Source: UBA5239 sp031548025 (lineage in GTDB: Bacteria; Verrucomicrobiota; Lentisphaeria; Victivallales; Victivallaceae). From it: DNA of 64,000 bases. The stretch's first letter is position 1. Each line of letters begins with the position of its first letter. This document shows positions 36,251 through 45,448 of this stretch, piece by piece. The translations under genes were made by a program, and so were the position numbers. Under the pieces are notes generated by a model. It did no database searches. It had not been told where the DNA came from and saw only the letters and a program-made list of their open reading frames with translations. Where the stretch lies: positions 62,001 to 126,000 of the forward strand of contig JAVBRM010000011.1 of the NCBI GenBank assembly GCA_031548025.1, in the 5' to 3' direction.

Positions 36251-36339
36251 TTCTTGTTAAAATAACATTGGATATTAAAATTTCAAGAAAAATCAAGAAA
36301 TTCTTGCTAAAATAATATTGGATATTAAAATAGCAAGGA
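36251..36339 (-). repeat. Tandem 50-bp-period repeat containing two promoter-like units
   Basis: Two copies of about 38 bases (36251-36288 and 36301-36339) are nearly identical. Each is framed by short inverted ends (CTTGCTA and TAGCAAG in the distal copy). On the minus strand each contains TTGNNA and TATTTT with a 16-base spacer: 36281-36286/36259-36264 and 36331-36336/36309-36314. They lie just upstream of the AAA+ ATPase gene and probably form a doubled promoter or operator. Confidence 0.6.
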
Positions 36340-36388
36340 TTTGAGCAAATTCGGCTTATACCCAACTTAACCTAATGAGACTAAAAGG

Positions 36389-36426
36389 CTACTGTCTGTG
36401 CCACTTGGATTTGGCACAGACAGTAG
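36389..36426 (-). terminator. Hairpin terminator at the end of the type II secretion operon
   Basis: CTACTGTCTGTGCCA (36389-36403) and its exact complement TGGCACAGACAGTAG (36412-36426) form a 15-bp stem with an 8-base loop. Read on the minus strand it lies 39 bases after the GspK stop and is followed by CCTTTT, a short T-run. Confidence 0.68.
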
Positions 36427-36465
36427 ATGTAATTTAACTCGTTTTGTTGAAAATGCAAATTTTTT

Positions 36466-37458
36466 TCAGAAGTTCATCCATTCGAGGTAGCGGAGGATGC
36501 CGTCGGTCGGACCGACGATGCCGCTGGAGGTGTAGGTGAGAACCAGCCGGGCGCTGGGGCGGTTTTCCTCGGATGCACTCTCAATCGTGACCGTATAATA
36601 ATTCGACGGCTCCCAGGAAAAATTCTGCCGCAGAAGTTCCAGTACCGATACATCCACCTGATCACTCAGCATCATGCGCTCTTTGCGCCAGCGAGCCAGC
36701 CCCGCCATTACCGAGGCCGCCTGGGCCTCTTCGAGCTGGCCGTGATTTTTCAGCAGGGTGTAACCGGCGGTGTAGATATCCGGATTGCCCTGAGTATTGA
36801 TATTCGCCAGCCTTACCGAGCTGAGCCGGCCGTATTTATCCAGCGGCAGGACGTCGGTCGAGCCGGGTATCCACAGCAGTTCTTCCCGGAATTCGATGGC
36901 GCCGTTGCGGGGCAGATGGATCATATCGAGCTCTTCGTAGTCATTTTTTTCCATGCCGTCGATTCCGATATTGTCGTCGGTGTCGGTATAGTCGGAAATC
37001 CGGGTGGAGAGAATGACGATTTTATCATATACGGTCCCCGACTCGGCCAACGGTTCCTTGAGCATCGATAAACTGGTGTCCGCCCGGTTCTGGGTCATCT
37101 GCAGACCGGCGGTGCCGTTGCTGATCCGGTACTTGACCAGCGTGCCGTAATAATCGATTTCGCGGTCGACGGTGTCCGGCAGATAACGGTCGCTGTCGTA
37201 TTCGGTATAATCGGTTTCGGTAATCTGCCGGATGCCGGTGTTGTATAAATAACGGTCCGCGTCGATCAGGTAAATCACCCGGTTGGCGCAACCTTCTGCG
37301 ATGTATTTGGAACGGGTCAGGTCTGCCGCCGCCGCAACGTTCAGAGTGTTGAACTGTGAAATAACGGTCATGGCTCCCACCAGCATTCCCGCCGTCATAA
37401 TCAACGCCAGAACCGCGATCAGAGCCATCCCTTTTTCATTGTCGATATTGCTGTTCAT
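36466..37458 (-). CDS. gspK: Type II secretion minor pseudopilin GspK-like
   Basis: A 330-residue protein. Its N-terminus has NEKG followed by MALIAVLALIMTAGMLVGA, with Gly before the cleavage point and no Glu at position 5, as is usual for GspK. In the known system GspK caps the pseudopilus tip with GspI and GspJ. The long C-terminal part (LRLVLTYTSSG near the end) fits the large GspK globular domain, although the total length and divergence leave some doubt. It is the last gene of the operon; its ATG touches the stop of the gspJ gene by one base. Confidence 0.8.
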   Translation of the reverse strand: MNSNIDNEKGMALIAVLALIMTAGMLVGAMTVISQFNTLNVAAAADLTRSKYIAEGCANRVIYLIDADRYLYNTGIRQITETDYTEYDSDRYLPDTVDREIDYYGTLVKYRISNGTAGLQMTQNRADTSLSMLKEPLAESGTVYDKIVILSTRISDYTDTDDNIGIDGMEKNDYEELDMIHLPRNGAIEFREELLWIPGSTDVLPLDKYGRLSSVRLANINTQGNPDIYTAGYTLLKNHGQLEEAQAASVMAGLARWRKERMMLSDQVDVSVLELLRQNFSWEPSNYYTVTIESASEENRPSARLVLTYTSSGIVGPTDGILRYLEWMNF

Positions 37459-38108
37459 TAATCGGGCTCGCTCCGGTTGCCGTAGGTTGAATTGCCGCTG
37501 GAACCGGCGGTGCGCCGCAGCCAGCGTTCAATGGTGCCGTCGGTCCATTCCACGGTCATCTGGATAGCCAGCGGAATGCCGTTGTGATCGTCTTCGTTCC
37601 AGACTTCTTCCCATTCGATTTTGCTGTCACGCGATTCGGCGTATTTGAAAGATATTTCACGGACACCATCGGAAATTATTTCGGTCCGGAATTTATGCAC
37701 GGGCAAATCCTTCCACGGCAGTATCGGAGTGGGGGAATAATCGCACTTGAGCTGTTCGCCGTCCCGGTAAAGCCGCAGAAACCATAACGCGCTGCCGGTA
37801 TCACCGTAAGTCCGCCGGAGCGCGGTCAGATAAAGCTCGTTGACGTCGCCCATGAAAACATATTTGCTCTCCAGGTTTTCGTTCTGCCAGGTAAAAGGGA
37901 CCGCGTTGGCGAAATAGTTGTCCGCGATACGGTCGATCGCCTGGTTACGCTTCAATTCGGTACCGATCCGCTGGGCATTGCTGTAACTCTTGTAGAAAAT
38001 GTGGATCGAACTGCCGATCAGGAGGCCGACCACCGCCAGGATCGCCACCGCGGTAATCATCTCCATCAGCGAGAAACCGCTTTGATTGTCAATTGCTTTC
38101 GGTAACAT
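37458..38108 (-). CDS. gspJ: Type II secretion minor pseudopilin GspJ-like
   Basis: A 216-residue prepilin with NQSGFSLMEMITAVAILAVVG. It is the only pseudopilin here, besides GspK, with the canonical Gly before the cleavage site. The position between gspI and gspK and the beta-rich body (IQMTVEWTDGTIERWLRRTAG) support GspJ. It overlaps gspI by 20 bases. Confidence 0.78.
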   Translation of the reverse strand: MLPKAIDNQSGFSLMEMITAVAILAVVGLLIGSSIHIFYKSYSNAQRIGTELKRNQAIDRIADNYFANAVPFTWQNENLESKYVFMGDVNELYLTALRRTYGDTGSALWFLRLYRDGEQLKCDYSPTPILPWKDLPVHKFRTEIISDGVREISFKYAESRDSKIEWEEVWNEDDHNGIPLAIQMTVEWTDGTIERWLRRTAGSSGNSTYGNRSEPD

Positions 38109-38490
38109 TGTATTTCACCCGGTCTATGCGCAACGAGTCGACGACCTGGCCGTCGACGGTTCGAATCAGTTCGATGATACAGCACCGCAGGGGTTCCTGG
38201 CCGACAATATCGGTAAAATCCGCCGGCACTCCCTGTGCGTCCTCATAACGGCAGCTCACATCGTAACCGCGATAATCGAAAAAATCCATGCCGATGTGTT
38301 CCGGCTCCTCGGTATTGTGGAGCAGATAATATTCGGCCCCCTGCGAAAGCATGTGCATTCGCGTCCAAGTATCGCGGGCCTTGCCCAGCCGCTGCTGGGA
38401 GGAGTTCGCCAGCGACAGCAGTGCCACCAGGCTCAAAGCCAGGATGCCCAACGCCACCACCACTTCCACGAGTGTAAAGGATTTTACCAT
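38089..38490 (-). CDS. gspI: Type II secretion minor pseudopilin GspI-like
   Basis: A 133-residue prepilin with leader MVKS, then FTLVEVVVALGILALSLVA, which closely matches the GspI N-terminal pattern. The small size is usual for GspI. It overlaps gspH by 7 bases and gspJ by 20, indicating coupled translation. Confidence 0.8.
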   Translation of the reverse strand: MVKSFTLVEVVVALGILALSLVALLSLANSSQQRLGKARDTWTRMHMLSQGAEYYLLHNTEEPEHIGMDFFDYRGYDVSCRYEDAQGVPADFTDIVGQEPLRCCIIELIRTVDGQVVDSLRIDRVKYNVTESN

Positions 38491-39038
38491 TTCTCTTCCT
38501 CCGCTTCCGCCATCAGCCCAGTCAACGGAGAGATTTCAAAGGTTCTTTTCCGGCTCGGGTTTTGCAACACGAATTTGCGGATGCCGGCCCCGCCTCCGTC
38601 GGCGTAAAAACGGAATATCTCCAATTCATCACCATAACCGGAAAAAGCTTCGTCGGTGGAAAATTCATAGTTTTCCGGCAACTTCCAGCTCAACTTGGCG
38701 AATTGTTCCGGTTCATACAATGCGCTCTGCTGCTCATTCTGCTGCAGGGATACGGGCGGTTCCATCAGGATCACGTCACTCTCATTGCGCTCGATGACCT
38801 GAGGATCGGCCGCCCGAAAAGTTTTTTCCACCGCGTCGTAGATAATTACCCGGTCGCGCCCCAGCTCCATGGCCTGGGTCCTGGCCCGTCCGGCAAACGA
38901 AACAAACTCACGCGAAGCCTGTTCGAAACCGGTAGACTCGCGATCGGAACGGATGCTTACCGCGGCAATACCGACCCCGATGGTGATAATCACCACCACC
39001 GCGATCAATTCAACCAGGGTAAAGCATCGTATTTTCAC
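38484..39038 (-). CDS. gspH: Type II secretion minor pseudopilin GspH-like
   Basis: A 184-residue prepilin with leader MKIRC, then FTLVELIAVVVIITIGVGIAA and the GspH/FimT-like continuation (SREFVSFAGRARTQAMELGR). Located directly after gspG and before gspI, as in standard operons. The residue before the cleavage point is Cys. Confidence 0.8.
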   Translation of the reverse strand: MKIRCFTLVELIAVVVIITIGVGIAAVSIRSDRESTGFEQASREFVSFAGRARTQAMELGRDRVIIYDAVEKTFRAADPQVIERNESDVILMEPPVSLQQNEQQSALYEPEQFAKLSWKLPENYEFSTDEAFSGYGDELEIFRFYADGGGAGIRKFVLQNPSRKRTFEISPLTGLMAEAEEEKW

Positions 39039-39041
39039 CGG

Positions 39042-39464
39042 TTATTCCCAGTTGTTGATATCGCCGTTTTCGCCTTCGCCGCCCGGCTGGCCATCGGCGC
39101 CGTAACTGCTGAGGTCGAATTCGCCGTGTTCACCGGGACAGGCATAAATATAGTCGTTGCCCCACGGATCTTTGGGTACGTTCGGCTTGATGTAGGGGCC
39201 TTTCCACTTTTCGTCCTGGGCGACGTTTTCCATCAGCGCCCGAAGGCCGTCGGCAGTTTCGGGATACTTGCCGGTGTCGAGCTTGTAGTCCATCAACGCC
39301 TGTTCCAGCATCTTAATCTGGGTCTTGGCGGTGCCCACCCGCGCCGAAGTAATATGCCTGAAATACATCGGCACCGCAATCGAGGCCAGCATCACCAGAA
39401 TGACGACCACGATCACCACTTCGATCAGGGTAAAATTTCTTCTTCTCAATTGTCTCTTTTTCAT
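39042..39464 (-). CDS. gspG: Type II secretion major pseudopilin GspG
   Basis: A 140-residue protein with FTLIEVVIVVVILVMLASIAVP followed by the GspG body: MLEQALMDYKLDTGKYPETADGLRAL, then KGPYIKPNVPKDPWGNDYIY and a C-terminal SYGADGQPGGEGENGDI loop that binds calcium in characterised homologues. It is the main subunit of the secretion pseudopilus. A strong AGGAGG site precedes the start. The residue before the cleavage site is Asn, not Gly. Confidence 0.95.
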   Translation of the reverse strand: MKKRQLRRRNFTLIEVVIVVVILVMLASIAVPMYFRHITSARVGTAKTQIKMLEQALMDYKLDTGKYPETADGLRALMENVAQDEKWKGPYIKPNVPKDPWGNDYIYACPGEHGEFDLSSYGADGQPGGEGENGDINNWE

Positions 39465-39496
39465 AATATCCTCCTGTTGTTATTTGTAAAATTTAA

Positions 39497-40696
39497 TCAG
39501 CCGACCTGGTTGAGTTCCATGATCGCCATAAATATCGATACCACTACAATCAGCACAATTCCCGCCAGCAACACGATCACCAGCGGCTCGAACATGCTCA
39601 GCAGCCGCTTGATTTTGCGCTTGGTTCCGGCCTCCAGGTGCTCGGCCACCCGGCTGAGCATTTCACCGACATAACCGGATTCCTCGCCCACCCGGATTTT
39701 CGAGGCGGTTCCCACCGGCACAAATTCGTTGCCGCTGAGGCTGGCGGAGAGCTTTTCGCCGCCTTTCAGCCGTCTTTCCAGGTTGCTGAAACTTTCCCGG
39801 ATCACCTGATTCTGGATCACCCTCACCGCGATCCGCACCGTTTTGATGATATCCACGTGGTTGCCGATCAGGATGGAGAGGGTTTGAACAAAGCGCTGCA
39901 TTTCGATTTCGATTTTCAACTTGCCGAAAACCGGAATCTTCAACACCATCATGCTTTTCCATTCGCGGACTCTTTCGACCCCATAGCGCCATTTGACGAT
40001 ATACCACACACCGATCGCGATAAACGGCAGCGCACAGACCCACAGCATGAGATTGCGCATCATCATCAGAAACACCATCGACGGCGGCAGCGCCCGCCCC
40101 ATGTCCGCAAACAGATTGGCAAAATGCGGCACAAACACGATAAACATCAGCAGTACTACCAGAATGATAATCACCAGGATGACCACCGGATAAATCGAAC
40201 TGGTAATCAGGAATTCTTTCAGCTCCTTGCCTTCGGCCATGAATTTACGCAGTTCCTCCACCACCTCCGGCAAACAGCCGGTCTCCTCGCCGCTCTCCAG
40301 CAGATTGGCATAATATCCGGGGAACAGACTGCCGTATGAGCGGACCAGCTCCGAAAATTTCTTGCCCTCGTGCAATCCCTGACGCAAGGCCGACACGAAT
40401 TGGCGTTGTTGCGGTTCGTTGCTGCTTTCGGAGATAATCGCCAGAGCCCGCTCCAACGGAATATTGGCGGTCAGCAGCGGCGACAATTGGCCGGTAAAAT
40501 CGTTGATATCGATACTGCTCCGGCGGAAAAAATTATGCCCCATCTCCCGGTCGCCGTCCGTTTCACCGCAGAAGCGGACCGGGCGCAAGCCGCCGGAGCG
40601 CAGTTTGCTCAGCGCTTCATTGCTGTTTTCAGCCTCGATCACTACCTCATGCGGGTTTTGCCCGGAAGCCGCGGCGATGTATTTATACAGGGGCAT
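39497..40696 (-). CDS. gspF: Type II secretion inner-membrane platform protein GspF
   Basis: A 399-residue protein with two T2SSF domains and three membrane segments (two around residues 165-245, one at the C-terminus). Motifs include LESGEETGCLPEVVEELRKF and, in the second domain, VGEESGYVGEMLSRVAEHLE. It forms the central membrane platform that contacts the ATPase GspE. Length matches the family. Confidence 0.95.
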   Translation of the reverse strand: MPLYKYIAAASGQNPHEVVIEAENSNEALSKLRSGGLRPVRFCGETDGDREMGHNFFRRSSIDINDFTGQLSPLLTANIPLERALAIISESSNEPQQRQFVSALRQGLHEGKKFSELVRSYGSLFPGYYANLLESGEETGCLPEVVEELRKFMAEGKELKEFLITSSIYPVVILVIIILVVLLMFIVFVPHFANLFADMGRALPPSMVFLMMMRNLMLWVCALPFIAIGVWYIVKWRYGVERVREWKSMMVLKIPVFGKLKIEIEMQRFVQTLSILIGNHVDIIKTVRIAVRVIQNQVIRESFSNLERRLKGGEKLSASLSGNEFVPVGTASKIRVGEESGYVGEMLSRVAEHLEAGTKRKIKRLLSMFEPLVIVLLAGIVLIVVVSIFMAIMELNQVG

Positions 40697-40709
40697 CGAA
40701 TAAATTTCC

Positions 40710-42326
40710 TTACGTTTCGGCCGTAGTGCGCGCCAATTCTTCGGCGGTGGTCAAACCGGCCCGGACCTTGGCATGGCCGTCCTCCAACAGGGTAATCATA
40801 CCGTTTTTTACCGCCAGTTTCTGGATCTCCGAGCTGGGCAAATTCTGATTGACCGCCCGCCGGATTTCATCATTCATCCGCAGCAGTTCATAAATCCCGC
40901 TCCGACCCTTGAACCCGGAGCCGTTACAAGTCCGGCATTTGACGCCGTGCGAATCGGAACCCTCGCCATGGCAGACTTTGCAAGTTTTTCGCACCAGTCG
41001 CTGGGAGAGTACGCCGTAAAGAGCCGATGCCACCAGGAATCCCTCCATTCCCATATCGATCAACCGGGTGACCGCGCCCACTGCGTCGTTGGTATGCAGC
41101 GTGCTCAGCACCAAATGCCCGGTCAGCGCGGCGTTGATGGCGATGTCGGCGGTTTCGCGGTCGCGGATTTCCCCCACCAGAATGATATCGGGGTCCTGGC
41201 GAACGATCGAGCGCAGACCGGAGGCGAAAGTCACGCCGATTTTAGCATTGACTTGCATCTGGCAGAGGCCGGCGGTCTTGTATTCCACCGGGTCCTCCAC
41301 AGTGATAATCTTTTTCTTGTTGTCGTTAAGCTGGGAGATCACGCTGTAAAGGGTGGTGGTTTTGCCGCTGCCGGTGGGCCCCACCACCAGGATCATCCCG
41401 TGCGGAATCTTGATCAACTCCTGAAATTGGCGCAAATGCTCATCGGACATCCCCAGAGTTTTCAGGTCGAAAGTAATCGCTTCGCTGTTCAGCAGACGCA
41501 GCACGATGCTTTCGCCGGTCAGGATCGGAATGGTGCTCACGCGCATATCCAGCTTGGTTTTGCCGAGCTGGATATTAGTCCGGCCGTCCTGTGGCAGGCG
41601 GCTCTCGGCGATATTCAATCCGGCAATCAGCTTGATACGCGACGAAATAGCCGGGAACTGGGTTTTCGGGGTATTCATGATCTCGGTCAGGACGCCGTCC
41701 ACCCGGCAACGCACCGAAACATGGTCTTCGCCGGGCTCCACATGAATATCGCTGGCGCCCAGCTCAATGGCCCGGTTAAAAATATCGTTGACCAGACGGA
41801 CAATCCGCGCCTCTCCGGCCATGGAACGCAAGGTGCTTTCGTCTTCATAATTGAGCCCGGCGTCTTCCGCCTCCGCTTCCGCCTGCGAGCTCCGGCTGAG
41901 CAAACGCTCCAGAAACGTCCTCCGAACAAACGAAAACTCGCATTTCAACTGCAGCGCCTGGCGCACCTGAAAGACATGCCGGTGAATATCATAAGGATCG
42001 CAAACCAGCATTCGCATGGTGTCGTCGGTCCAGTCATACGGCAGGCAGATATGCGAATTGAGGTATTCGTGGGAAAGCCCCGGATAATGCTCCGGCTGTT
42101 CCAGTTCTTCCTCGTCCATCGGCTCGATACCGAGAGCTTCGGTGTAGTATTTCACCAGCTCCGGCTCACCGCAACTTCCGTTTTCAACCAGCTTCCGGTC
42201 GGCGGCGCGGTTGCCGAGCTCAGTGACCAGCTCCGGGTACTCCGGGGCCAGGGCGGTCAATTTCTCCCGCAGGGTCTCAAGCTGTGCATCGAGATTGGCG
42301 GTATCATTGTAAATACTTGACGTCAT
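40710..42326 (-). CDS. gspE: Type II secretion ATPase GspE
   Basis: A 538-residue hexameric secretion ATPase that powers pseudopilus assembly from the cytoplasm. Walker A is near residue 315 (GPTGSGKTTTLYSVI), Walker B near 375 (QDPDIILVGEIRDRET), with Asp and His boxes around GASDIHVEP and LSTLHTNDA. A tetracysteine zinc motif is near 447-469 (CKVCHGEG, then CRTCNGSG). The start overlaps the gspD stop by 4 bases. Confidence 0.96.
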   Translation of the reverse strand: MTSSIYNDTANLDAQLETLREKLTALAPEYPELVTELGNRAADRKLVENGSCGEPELVKYYTEALGIEPMDEEELEQPEHYPGLSHEYLNSHICLPYDWTDDTMRMLVCDPYDIHRHVFQVRQALQLKCEFSFVRRTFLERLLSRSSQAEAEAEDAGLNYEDESTLRSMAGEARIVRLVNDIFNRAIELGASDIHVEPGEDHVSVRCRVDGVLTEIMNTPKTQFPAISSRIKLIAGLNIAESRLPQDGRTNIQLGKTKLDMRVSTIPILTGESIVLRLLNSEAITFDLKTLGMSDEHLRQFQELIKIPHGMILVVGPTGSGKTTTLYSVISQLNDNKKKIITVEDPVEYKTAGLCQMQVNAKIGVTFASGLRSIVRQDPDIILVGEIRDRETADIAINAALTGHLVLSTLHTNDAVGAVTRLIDMGMEGFLVASALYGVLSQRLVRKTCKVCHGEGSDSHGVKCRTCNGSGFKGRSGIYELLRMNDEIRRAVNQNLPSSEIQKLAVKNGMITLLEDGHAKVRAGLTTAEELARTTAET

Positions 42327-44656
42327 TTATCTTTGCGCTCCACTACCGGATCTTCCGAATCCATCTTTTTCAGGACTTTGGCGGCATCCTCACGGTCCTT
42401 GGCGTCCTGTTCGTCGATATCCTGCTCGAAACGGGCCAGGGTTTTGACCGATTCGTTATAACGCTTGACCATATCCTCGACCGGGCTCTTTTCATTGACG
42501 ATATAACAGGTAATCAGTACCAGCAACTCGGTCCGCCTGGTGGAAACTTTGGTATTGCCGACCAGCCGGCTGAGAATCGGAATATCCGCGATGATCGGGA
42601 GCGATTTCATATCGTCATCCAGTTTTTCCTGGATCATACCGCCGATAATCATCGTCTTGCCGTTAGCCACGGTCATGGAGGTTTTGATTTCGCGGACATT
42701 GATGACCGGGGTATCGGTGGCAGCGGTAATGGTATTGGTGATCGCCTCGGAAACTTCCTGGACCAGATTCAGGGAAATCAGATCGGTACTGGTGATCTGC
42801 GGGGTGATCGTCAGGATAATCCCGACCTGACGGTATGAATAGGCGCGAGTCAAGGTGCCGCTGGACTCGGTGTTGGTGATGTCCTGGGTCAGGATCGGAA
42901 CGTCCTGCCCAACCGTGATATTGGCTTCGGTATTGCTGGTTACCACCAACTGGGGACTGGAAATGATTTTTATCTTTTCGCGCCCGGCCAAAGCCCGCAG
43001 GAAACCAAATTTTTCATCCGGATTTTTCGGATTGAAAAGCCCGAGTTTAAATCCTTCGGCGGTCGTGCTGTTCGGGTCGAGGTTGTAATTGGTGCCGACG
43101 GTCGTGGTGACATTGTCGCCGGTGCTGGTGTTATTGAACTCAATACCGAATTGATTGCTTTTGTTCAAATTGACTTCCACGATCAGGGCCTGCATCAGGA
43201 TCTGAGCCGGCACCACGTCCAGGCGGTCAAGCAGCGCCTTGACCATGGCGTAAGTGCGCGGAGTGGTCCGGACGACCAGACGGTTGGTGGAGCCATCGGC
43301 GAAAAGCCGGACCGGAGTGTCGAATACGCCGGATTCGCGGTCGATTTGAGTGTTGAGCATGGTATTGGTCGAATTGCGGTTGGCAATCGCCGAAGTCGAA
43401 CTGGTTCCCTGCGTCGCCTGGGTGTTGGTTTGAGTCCGCTGAGTCGCCAACTGTTCCGTCCGGGTGGTGGCGGCGGTGGTGTCGATGGTCAGGGAACTGC
43501 CCTGGGTGGTGAATATCACCGACAACGCCTGGGCCAACTCGCTGGCTTTGCCATGCGCCACCTTATAAATATACGCGCGTTCCTGGTCCGATGAATCGGC
43601 ATTGTCCAGAATTTTAATCCATTTCTGAATTTCTGCCATCGATTCGTCGTTGGGGGCGGTGGCGATAACCAGCTGCAGACGATCTACACTGCTCAAACGA
43701 ATTGCGCCCGGATCTTCGGCCTTATTCAAATCGGTAACCACCGGCAATCCGAGCGACGGCAGTATTTCCGAAAGCTCGGTGGCGATCTTGGACGGCTTGA
43801 CATTGTTGCAGTAAATCACCTGGCGCGCCCACTTGGCCCGCCCGGGCTGGTCGATAGCATCCATAATCTGTTTCAGTTTCGGAATATTGGCGGCGTTGTC
43901 GCTGATCAGCAGAACATTCTGCTTGGTCAGCTCGATGAGCGCCCCTTCCTTGGTCAGGAACGGTTTGAGCTGAGTGGCAATGTCCTTGGCGGTGGTATTG
44001 AGCAGCGCATACGAAATAACTTCGCTGCTGCCGTCAAAACGGTTGCGGACTCGCAAAGGCGACATCGCCGGCATCTTCGCCGCGGGCATGATCTGGAGAT
44101 GCTGTCCATTTTTCACCACTCCGGCCCCGGCCAACTTCATTGTTTCATTGAAGGTTTCCCACAGTTCGCGACGGGTCATGACCGAATTCAGGTTCAGCGT
44201 CACCGTATTTTTCAACTCGCTGTCCGCGGTAAAATTGAAGCCGAGGATGTCCGCGAACGCCGGCAGGGTATCCACCAGTTGCACGCTGTTGAAAATCAGC
44301 ATCACGTCGACCTCCTCGTTGGCGTCGATCAGGATGAAATCCTCATAAAACGGCGGCGCTTTGCGGCGGGCCCGTTGTTCTCTCGGTGATTTTCCCGTAC
44401 CGCTCGAAAGTTGCATGGCCTGTTCGCGCAACTCGGCGGGATTCGCCGTCGCCGCCGGAGATATCAGGTCATCGCCGCGGTCGCTGCGTTCAGTATATTG
44501 TTTGGCATCGTAACGGCGGATAAATTCATACTTATCCAGCGGTTCTTCATCGTCTTTGTTATTGGTAAATTCTCCGCAAGCTCCGACCATCATCAGCAGA
44601 CCTGCCACACTCAGCAGCCGCAAGAAATTGACATACCTCTTTTTGTTCATGATCAT
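42323..44656 (-). CDS. gspD: Type II secretion secretin GspD, lipoprotein-type
   Basis: A 777-residue outer-membrane secretin. The N-terminus (MIMNKKRY, then LLMMVGAC) has a lipobox with Cys27, so it is probably lipid-anchored instead of needing only a signal peptide. N0/N1/N2 domains lie in about residues 105-470 and the secretin core at about 500-730 (KIISSPQLVVTSNTEANITVG, ANGKTMIIGGMIQEKLDDD, STRRTELLVLITCYIV). A Thr/Gln/Asn-rich insert interrupts the third N-domain region (TQTNTQATQGTSSTS). It forms the exit channel. A second possible start is Met3. Confidence 0.95.
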   Translation of the reverse strand: MIMNKKRYVNFLRLLSVAGLLMMVGACGEFTNNKDDEEPLDKYEFIRRYDAKQYTERSDRGDDLISPAATANPAELREQAMQLSSGTGKSPREQRARRKAPPFYEDFILIDANEEVDVMLIFNSVQLVDTLPAFADILGFNFTADSELKNTVTLNLNSVMTRRELWETFNETMKLAGAGVVKNGQHLQIMPAAKMPAMSPLRVRNRFDGSSEVISYALLNTTAKDIATQLKPFLTKEGALIELTKQNVLLISDNAANIPKLKQIMDAIDQPGRAKWARQVIYCNNVKPSKIATELSEILPSLGLPVVTDLNKAEDPGAIRLSSVDRLQLVIATAPNDESMAEIQKWIKILDNADSSDQERAYIYKVAHGKASELAQALSVIFTTQGSSLTIDTTAATTRTEQLATQRTQTNTQATQGTSSTSAIANRNSTNTMLNTQIDRESGVFDTPVRLFADGSTNRLVVRTTPRTYAMVKALLDRLDVVPAQILMQALIVEVNLNKSNQFGIEFNNTSTGDNVTTTVGTNYNLDPNSTTAEGFKLGLFNPKNPDEKFGFLRALAGREKIKIISSPQLVVTSNTEANITVGQDVPILTQDITNTESSGTLTRAYSYRQVGIILTITPQITSTDLISLNLVQEVSEAITNTITAATDTPVINVREIKTSMTVANGKTMIIGGMIQEKLDDDMKSLPIIADIPILSRLVGNTKVSTRRTELLVLITCYIVNEKSPVEDMVKRYNESVKTLARFEQDIDEQDAKDREDAAKVLKKMDSEDPVVERKDK

Positions 44657-44696
44657 TGTCCTGTCCTAAATTATATTAATAAAATATTTTTTCATA

Positions 44697-45434
44697 TTAT
44701 CTGCGCTGCTGTTGTTGAGTGCCGGCACGGTTCTGGGCCGGGGTCTGCTGCCGGTTTTGTTGCTGCTGTTGCTGTTGCTGTTGCATCTGCCGGTTCTGCT
44801 GTTGCTGATTCTGCATCACCTGACGCATCATCCCCATCATCATCATATTCTGAAAGTCCTGCGGAGTGCGGCGGGCCTGCTGCTGGGCCTGGCGGGCCTG
44901 GTTCGCCGTATTCGTCTGGGTAGCGCCGGCGCTGGCCAGCTGAAGTTCCGTGGTACTGCTGCCCCGGCTCAAAGTCACTTTGTTACCGCTGATCGCGGTC
45001 AGCGTATAGCCGTTATCCAACGACTCGCCTACCCGGTAAAACGTCTTGACGGCGGCGGCATTCTGTGAAGTATTGCGCTGAAACGGCATGCTTTGCCGGC
45101 TCTGCTGAATGATCGCGCCCCGGTTCGGGCCGACCTGGTACACGCCCAGCAAAGTCATCTGGGTATTGCCGCCGCGCCCGCCGCGACCGGCTACCGCGTC
45201 CGGACAGCGGCTGATGCTGAACAAATTCAATCTGGTGATCGCCGATTTCGCGTCCTCCGAACTCATGGCCGCGACAACGGGAGTATGGATTTTAGTTTTC
45301 AGTTCAACTTTCTCCAGTGAACGGTCCCGGCCCACCGTATAGACCACCTCTTCCTTGTGCTTGAAAAATCCCCAGAGGCCCCACGCCGTTCCGGCGGCCA
45401 ATGCGATATTCAGAAAAATTAAAAATATTTTCAT
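44697..45434 (-). CDS. GspC-like inner-membrane protein with Gln-rich tail
   Basis: A 245-residue protein. One N-terminal membrane segment (residues 2-21) is followed by a periplasmic HR/PilP-like domain (RLNLFSISRCPD, MTLLGVYQVGPNRGAIIQ, FYRVGESLDNGYTLTAISGNKVTLSRG). This fits GspC, which links the inner platform to the secretin. Residues about 180-245 are an unusual Gln/Met/Asn-rich low-complexity tail. Placement between gspM-like and gspD genes supports the call. Confidence 0.75.
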   Translation of the reverse strand: MKIFLIFLNIALAAGTAWGLWGFFKHKEEVVYTVGRDRSLEKVELKTKIHTPVVAAMSSEDAKSAITRLNLFSISRCPDAVAGRGGRGGNTQMTLLGVYQVGPNRGAIIQQSRQSMPFQRNTSQNAAAVKTFYRVGESLDNGYTLTAISGNKVTLSRGSSTTELQLASAGATQTNTANQARQAQQQARRTPQDFQNMMMMGMMRQVMQNQQQQNRQMQQQQQQQQQNRQQTPAQNRAGTQQQQRR

Positions 45435-45448
45435 TATTCCTGCCTCAC

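Noticed and set aside
40773..42320. 515-codon plus-strand open frame
   Set aside because: Antisense to gspE, which has intact Walker and zinc motifs.
44697..44850. CTG/TTG-rich tandem triplets resembling a repeat array
   Set aside because: They encode the Gln-rich tail of the GspC-like protein in frame. There are no spacers, so it is not a CRISPR array.
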